Shown: piece by piece, positions 60,210 to 64,000 of the stretch | How the letters are laid out: every line of letters starts with the position of its first letter | Position numbering within the stretch: position 1 is the stretch's first letter | Notes under the pieces: model-generated | Database searches by the model: none | What the model was told of the DNA's origin: nothing | Seen by the model: only the letters and a program-made list of their open reading frames with translations | Assembly: GCF_003688555.1 (NCBI RefSeq) | Contig: NZ_REFR01000011.1 | Span: 434,001-498,000 of the forward strand | Direction of reading: 5' to 3' | From: Eilatimonas milleporae | GTDB taxonomy: Bacteria; Pseudomonadota; Alphaproteobacteria; Sphingomonadales; Kordiimonadaceae | DNA length: 64,000 nt | Program-made: the position numbers and the translations under genes

Positions 60210-61697
60210 ATGACACCATTCATGACATTTCAGGCGGCCGGGTCCGCGACACGCGGGGCCGTGGGGGCGGTTTCGCGGGAACGCTTTCCGGCCCTTTTGC
60301 TTTTGGCCCTTTTGTTTTTGGCCGCGCTGACGGCGGGGGCCGCGCAGGCGGCGGACCGGAAAGCGGACCGGAACGCCGCCCGGAAAACGGCGCTGGTCGG
60401 CGGGCGGCTGATCGACGGTTTCGGCCACCGGCCCATCGCCAACAGCGTCATCCTCGTCGACGGCGACACCATCACCGCCGTCGGCAGTCTCGGTGCCCTT
60501 GCCGTGCCCGACGGCTATGATGTCATCTCCACCGAGGGCATGGATGTACTGCCGGGCCTGTGGGAAAACCACGCCCATCTGATGCTGACCGGCCACTCCG
60601 ACTATCCCCACTGGCACAGCACCTATCCCGACCGCTACGCCGACGAGATCATGCCGGCCAGCGCGGTGCAGCTGCTGCTGGCCGGGATCACCAGCGCCCG
60701 CGATCTCGGCGCGCCGCTCGAGGCGTCCGTTTCCGTCAAGCGGCGGATCGAGGACGGCACCATTCCGGGGCCGCGCCTGTTCATTTCCGGGCCCTTCATC
60801 CAGCACCGCGCCTATCCCGGCACCGAGGGGTATCGCTGGGGCGTCTTCGGCGCCGAGGACGGCCGGCGCAAGGTGCGCGCACTGGCCGAGGCCGGCGTCG
60901 ACATCATCAAGCTGATCGATCAGGACGCCATGACCCTGGACGAAGCCCAGGCCGTGGTGGACGAGGCCCACAAGCACGGCCTGAAGGTGATCGCCCATTC
61001 CCACCGGCCCGGTGAAATCCGCCGCGGGCTTGAAATCGGCGTCGACAATTTCGAACACACCGGCCTGACCACCGCGCCCGGATACCCCGACGATGTCATG
61101 CAAATGCTGACGGAACGCACGGCCACCGGCCGCATTGCCGGCGGGCCGCTGTTCTGGACACCCACGGTCGAGGGTCTGTGGAATTACAAGCACACCGTCG
61201 ACAACCCGGAAAAGCTGGACGCCACCTGCTGGCACCGGGGCCTGAAAGCCGACACCATCGCCGATATCAAACGCTCCATCAGCCGGCCCGGCCAGCTTGG
61301 CTACACCCAGCTGACGCCGTTGCGCCGTCCGACGCTGAAGCACAAGATCGCCCAGCTGCGCGAGGCCGGCGTCGTCTTCCTCGTCGGCACCGACAGCGGC
61401 ATCCCGATGAAATTCCACTGTCAAAGCACCTGGAACGAGATGGACGTTCTGGTCAATGTCATGGGCCTGCCGCCGATGGACGTCATCCGCGCCGCCACCT
61501 ACTGGCCGTCCGTCATGATGGGGGTCTCGGACAAATGGGGCACCGTCTCCGAGGGCAAGTTTGCCGACATTGTCGCCGTGCACGGCGATGTGCTCCGCCA
61601 CATCAATCTGTTGTCCCGCGTCGATTTCGTCATGAAGGGCGGCGTGGTCTACCGTGAAAACGGCGATGTGGTGGAGACCGCCCTTGCCGCCCGCTGA
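60210..61697 (+). CDS. Exported metal-dependent amidohydrolase
   Basis: A 495-aa periplasmic amidohydrolase-superfamily enzyme. The signal peptide (FPALLLLALLFLAALTAGAAQA) is partly built from a 15-bp DNA repeat, and 12-bp repeats encode ADRKADRN just after it. Metal ligands: HAH in LPGLWENHAHLM, a candidate carboxylated Lys in VDIIKLIDQDA, His in VIAHSHRPGE and FEHTG, and Asp in VGTDSGIPMKFH. Relatives include imidazolonepropionase-like and prolidase-type hydrolases; here ENHAHL in place of the common DMHVH type leaves the substrate open. Followed after 3 bases by an ABC transporter, which may import a product. Confidence 0.87.
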   Translation: MTPFMTFQAAGSATRGAVGAVSRERFPALLLLALLFLAALTAGAAQAADRKADRNAARKTALVGGRLIDGFGHRPIANSVILVDGDTITAVGSLGALAVPDGYDVISTEGMDVLPGLWENHAHLMLTGHSDYPHWHSTYPDRYADEIMPASAVQLLLAGITSARDLGAPLEASVSVKRRIEDGTIPGPRLFISGPFIQHRAYPGTEGYRWGVFGAEDGRRKVRALAEAGVDIIKLIDQDAMTLDEAQAVVDEAHKHGLKVIAHSHRPGEIRRGLEIGVDNFEHTGLTTAPGYPDDVMQMLTERTATGRIAGGPLFWTPTVEGLWNYKHTVDNPEKLDATCWHRGLKADTIADIKRSISRPGQLGYTQLTPLRRPTLKHKIAQLREAGVVFLVGTDSGIPMKFHCQSTWNEMDVLVNVMGLPPMDVIRAATYWPSVMMGVSDKWGTVSEGKFADIVAVHGDVLRHINLLSRVDFVMKGGVVYRENGDVVETALAAR

Positions 61698-61700
61698 TCC

Positions 61701-62570
61701 GTGACCCCCTCCCTCGACACGCGGCCCGCCTTTGACGCTCGCCCCGTCTTCGATATTCGCGGCGTGACGAAATCCTTCGGCGCCACGGCGGTTCTGCACG
61801 GTGTTTCGCTGACCGTACCAGTAGCGGGAACGACCGTGCTGGTCGGCCCGTCCGGCTGCGGCAAGTCCACACTCCTGCGTCTGATGATGGGCCTGGAGGG
61901 TGCCGACGGCGGCACCGTCACCTTTGAAGGCGACCCCGTGACCGCCGGCGACCTCGCGCTCAGGCGGCGCATGGGCTATATGGTGCAGGGCGGCGGCCTG
62001 TTTCCCCATCTGACCGCCGCCGGCAACGCGGCGCTGATGGCGCGCTTCCTCCGCTGGCCCAGGGACCGCATCGCCGCCCGGCTGGCGGAGCTGTCCGCCC
62101 TGTGCCGCTTTCCGTCCGACCTTTTGTCCCGCCGTCCCGCCGCCCTGTCCGGCGGGCAGAGGCAGCGCGTCGCCATCATGCGCGCCCTGATGCTGGACCC
62201 GCATGTGATCCTTCTGGACGAGCCTTTCGGCGCGCTTGACACGCTGGTCCGCCACGATCTTCAGGATGAGCTGAAGGCCCTGTTCGCCGACCTCGGCAAG
62301 ACCGTCGTCCTCGTCACCCATGACATGACCGAGGCTGCCTTTTTCGCCGATCAGGTGGTGCTGATGCGCGCCGGCCGCATCATACAGAGCGGCCCGGTGG
62401 CGGCCCTTGTGGACACGCCCAAAGACCCCTTCGTCACCCGTTTCCTGACCGCGCATCGGCCCAGACCTGATCAGCAAACCAGACCTGATCAGCAAACGAG
62501 ACCCGATCAGAAAGCAGGGCCCGATCAGCCAACAGGACCGGATCAAAGCCGGCGGGAGGATGGCGCATGA
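61701..62570 (+). CDS. Osmoprotectant-type ABC transporter ATPase
   Basis: A 289-aa ATP-binding subunit of a glycine-betaine/choline/carnitine-type (OpuBA/ProV-like) importer. All motifs are intact: Walker A VGPSGCGKST, Q-loop MVQGGGLFPHLT, signature LSGGQRQR, Walker B VILLDEPFGALD, H-loop VTHDM. No C-terminal CBS domains; instead the last 35 residues are an RPDQQT-type repeat from 18-bp DNA units. GTG start at 61701, 3 bases after the amidohydrolase stop, without a clear ribosome site, so translation may be coupled. The stop overlaps the next start (ATGA). Confidence 0.92.
   Translation: MTPSLDTRPAFDARPVFDIRGVTKSFGATAVLHGVSLTVPVAGTTVLVGPSGCGKSTLLRLMMGLEGADGGTVTFEGDPVTAGDLALRRRMGYMVQGGGLFPHLTAAGNAALMARFLRWPRDRIAARLAELSALCRFPSDLLSRRPAALSGGQRQRVAIMRALMLDPHVILLDEPFGALDTLVRHDLQDELKALFADLGKTVVLVTHDMTEAAFFADQVVLMRAGRIIQSGPVAALVDTPKDPFVTRFLTAHRPRPDQQTRPDQQTRPDQKAGPDQPTGPDQSRREDGA
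62463..62546 (+). repeat. Coding tandem array, about 4.7 18-bp units
   Basis: AGACCTGATCAGCAAACC is repeated in frame at the 3' end of the ATPase gene, encoding RPDQQT-like hexapeptides. Confidence 0.9.
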
Positions 62571-64000
62571 TGCCGGTTGTTGCCGTCCGTGCGGGGTTTC
62601 CCCTTCGCCTTTGGCGCCGGCTCTGTTTTGGCGTTTCGCTTGTTCTGGCGGCTGCGCTCGCCGCGTCGGCCCCATGTTTTCCCGTTGCCCAAGAGTCTCC
62701 CGCTGTTCAGGGGTCTCCCGCTGTTCAGGGGTCTCCCGCTGTTCAGGACTCTCCCGCTCAGGACCGCCCCGTCGTGGTCGCCTCCAAAACCTTTACCGAA
62801 AGCGTCGTCCTCGGCGACATGCTGGCCCTGTCCATGCGGGCCGACGGCCTTGTCGTGCGCCACCGCGCCGGCCTTGGCGGTACCCGTGTGGTGTGGCAGG
62901 CGCTTCTGCGCGGCGATGTGGATGCCTATGTGGACTATACCGGCACCCTCAGCCTTGAGATCCTGCGCGACACCGGCGCCGCCGGTCTTGCCTCCATCCG
63001 TGACCGCCTGCGCGCCCGCTACGGGCTCGGGGTCAGCGCGCCGCTCGGATTTTCCAATTCCTACGCCTTCGGGGTGCGTCCTGCCGTGGCGCGGCGGCAC
63101 GGGCTGAAAACCATCGGCGATCTGGCGCGCGTGCCGGATGTGAAACTCGGCCTCAGTGCCGAGTTTTTGCAGCGCGGCGACGGCTGGCCGGGCCTGAAGG
63201 CACGCTACGGCCTGCCGCACACGCCGTCCGGTCTCAACCATGATCTTGCCTATCAGGGCATCGCCGCCGGCCAGCTTGACGTCATCGACATCTACACCAC
63301 CGATGCCGAGATCGATCTCTACGGCCTGACCGTGCTGGCGGACGACCGGGGCTATTTTCCCGACTATGCCGCCGTCGTCGTCTACCGCCGCGATCTCTAT
63401 GACCGGCACCCGGCGGCGCGCGGGTCCATCGCGCGGCTGGAAGGGCTGATCGATGCCGCCGCCATGCGCCGTCTCAACCGCCGGGCCAAAATCGACCGGG
63501 TGCCGGGCGCCGAGGTCGCCGCCGCCTTTCTGCGCGCCCGTGCCGGTCTGGATGCGGGCGAGGGTGCGGCGATGGATGCGGCCATCGGTGCGGGCCTGGG
63601 TGAGGGGCGTGGGGGCGGCCCGTGGGCGCAGGTGCCGCGCCACACGCTGCGCCATCTGTTTCTGGTCGGCCTGTCGCTGGGTGCGGCCATTCTGGTGGCG
63701 ATCCCGCTCGGCATTGCCGCCTTCTGGTATCCGCGCTTTGGGGCCGCGATTCTCGGCATGGTCGCCGTCCTGCAGACGGTGCCGTCGCTGGCGCTTTTCG
63801 TCTTCATGATCCCGGCGCTCGGCATCGGCTGGCTGCCGGCGGTGGCGGCGCTGTTCTTCTACAGTCTGCTGCCGGTGGTGCGCAACACCCATGCCGGTCT
63901 GTCCGGCCTGCCGGGCGATCTGGTCATGGCGGCAAACGGCCTGGGCCTGCCGCGCGCCGCGCGCATTCGCCTGATCGAACTGCCGCTGGCCGCGCCGATG
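62567..64000 (+). CDS. Substrate-binding/permease fusion of osmoprotectant ABC transporter (partial)
   Basis: Open to the window end, 478 residues seen. Order: signal sequence (LCFGVSLVLAAALAASA), a short linker of SPAVQG repeats, and a periplasmic OpuAC-like binding domain (VVVASKTFTESVVLGDMLAL, then GLGGTRVVWQALLRGDVDAYVDYTGTLSL). From about residue 355 an inner-membrane permease domain begins (HTLRHLFLVGLSLGAAILVAIPLGIAAFWY, then GMVAVLQTVPSLALFVFMIPALGIGWLP). The binding domain thus precedes the permease. GGGAGGA precedes the ATG, which overlaps the ATPase stop. With that gene it forms a complete importer if no further subunit follows. Confidence 0.88.
   Translation, partial: MMPVVAVRAGFPLRLWRRLCFGVSLVLAAALAASAPCFPVAQESPAVQGSPAVQGSPAVQDSPAQDRPVVVASKTFTESVVLGDMLALSMRADGLVVRHRAGLGGTRVVWQALLRGDVDAYVDYTGTLSLEILRDTGAAGLASIRDRLRARYGLGVSAPLGFSNSYAFGVRPAVARRHGLKTIGDLARVPDVKLGLSAEFLQRGDGWPGLKARYGLPHTPSGLNHDLAYQGIAAGQLDVIDIYTTDAEIDLYGLTVLADDRGYFPDYAAVVVYRRDLYDRHPAARGSIARLEGLIDAAAMRRLNRRAKIDRVPGAEVAAAFLRARAGLDAGEGAAMDAAIGAGLGEGRGGGPWAQVPRHTLRHLFLVGLSLGAAILVAIPLGIAAFWYPRFGAAILGMVAVLQTVPSLALFVFMIPALGIGWLPAVAALFFYSLLPVVRNTHAGLSGLPGDLVMAANGLGLPRAARIRLIELPLAAPM
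62693..62759 (+). repeat. Coding tandem array, 18-bp units
   Basis: GGGTCTCCCGCTGTTCAG in three near-exact copies plus a partial one, encoding SPAVQG between the signal peptide and the binding domain. Confidence 0.88.

Noticed and set aside
60159-62675. 838-codon open frame on the minus strand opposite the amidohydrolase and ABC ATPase
   Set aside because: Antisense shadow of two clearly conserved genes with intact catalytic motifs; no domain recognisable in the shadow.

Overview
The window looks like chromosomal DNA from a GC-rich, aerobic, Gram-negative alphaproteobacterium. Pointers are outer-membrane receptors and porins, two chemoreceptors, an AlkB-type alkane hydroxylase, polyhydroxyalkanoate metabolism (PhaB), a glyoxylate-cycle malate synthase, osmoregulated glucan genes, and high coding GC with alphaproteobacterial-style starts. 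No rRNA, tRNA, CRISPR array, integrase, transposase or phage gene was recognised. The order cannot be fixed from sequence alone; a TonB-receptor-rich marine or hydrocarbon-associated lineage is a guess.

Layout. 0-11 kb: a PimD-like acyl-CoA dehydrogenase subunit, an alginate-export-type porin, a methyl-accepting chemotaxis protein, DoxX, an operon of M1 aminopeptidase plus a small secreted protein plus a HupE-like membrane protein, and a TetR regulator. 11.7-14.1 kb: an Xre/MbcA-RES toxin-antitoxin pair, then alkB. 14.4-16.3 kb: an Asp/Glu-racemase-like gene followed by two NTF2-like genes. 16.4-18.5 kb: three small housekeeping-type genes. 18.9-21.3 kb: a lower-GC restriction-modification island (vsr, C5 methyltransferase, Eco29kI-type GIY-YIG nuclease), with a truncated methyltransferase remnant just beyond it. 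22-33 kb: a catabolic cluster with a TonB receptor, a GntR/FCD regulator, an N-carbamoylsarcosine-amidase-like hydrolase, a class III CoA transferase, an HMG-CoA-lyase-like enzyme and hydantoinase/oxoprolinase A and B. 33-40 kb: tag, an aldehyde dehydrogenase / ThDP enzyme / FMN glutamate-synthase-like operon, msrA. 40-49 kb: a second chemoreceptor, a small secreted protein, a thioesterase-HxlR pair, and a tripartite TolC/HlyD/ABC exporter whose ABC subunit has lost every ATPase motif. 49-64 kb: guanine deaminase, opgD-opgH, malate synthase, XdhC, PhaB, a nitronate-monooxygenase-like flavoprotein, a secreted amidohydrolase and an osmoprotectant-type ABC transporter that runs off the right edge.

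The most coherent new signal is a probable regulon. The palindrome TTGTATACAA (core TGTATACA) occurs upstream of the racemase/NTF2 operon (twice), between the TonB receptor and the GntR gene, and in the divergent promoter region of the CoA-transferase and HMG-CoA-lyase/hydantoinase operons (twice). This ties 10 genes into one likely uptake-and-degradation pathway for an unknown, possibly hydantoin- or imide-like, substrate, under the local GntR repressor.

The genome also carries many short tandem arrays (10-18 bp units) in intergenic DNA, signal peptides, linkers and C-terminal tails, plus a 41-bp alternating array and two long perfect inverted repeats (25 and 37 bp arms). These point to active slippage or amplification of short repeats in poorly constrained sequence.
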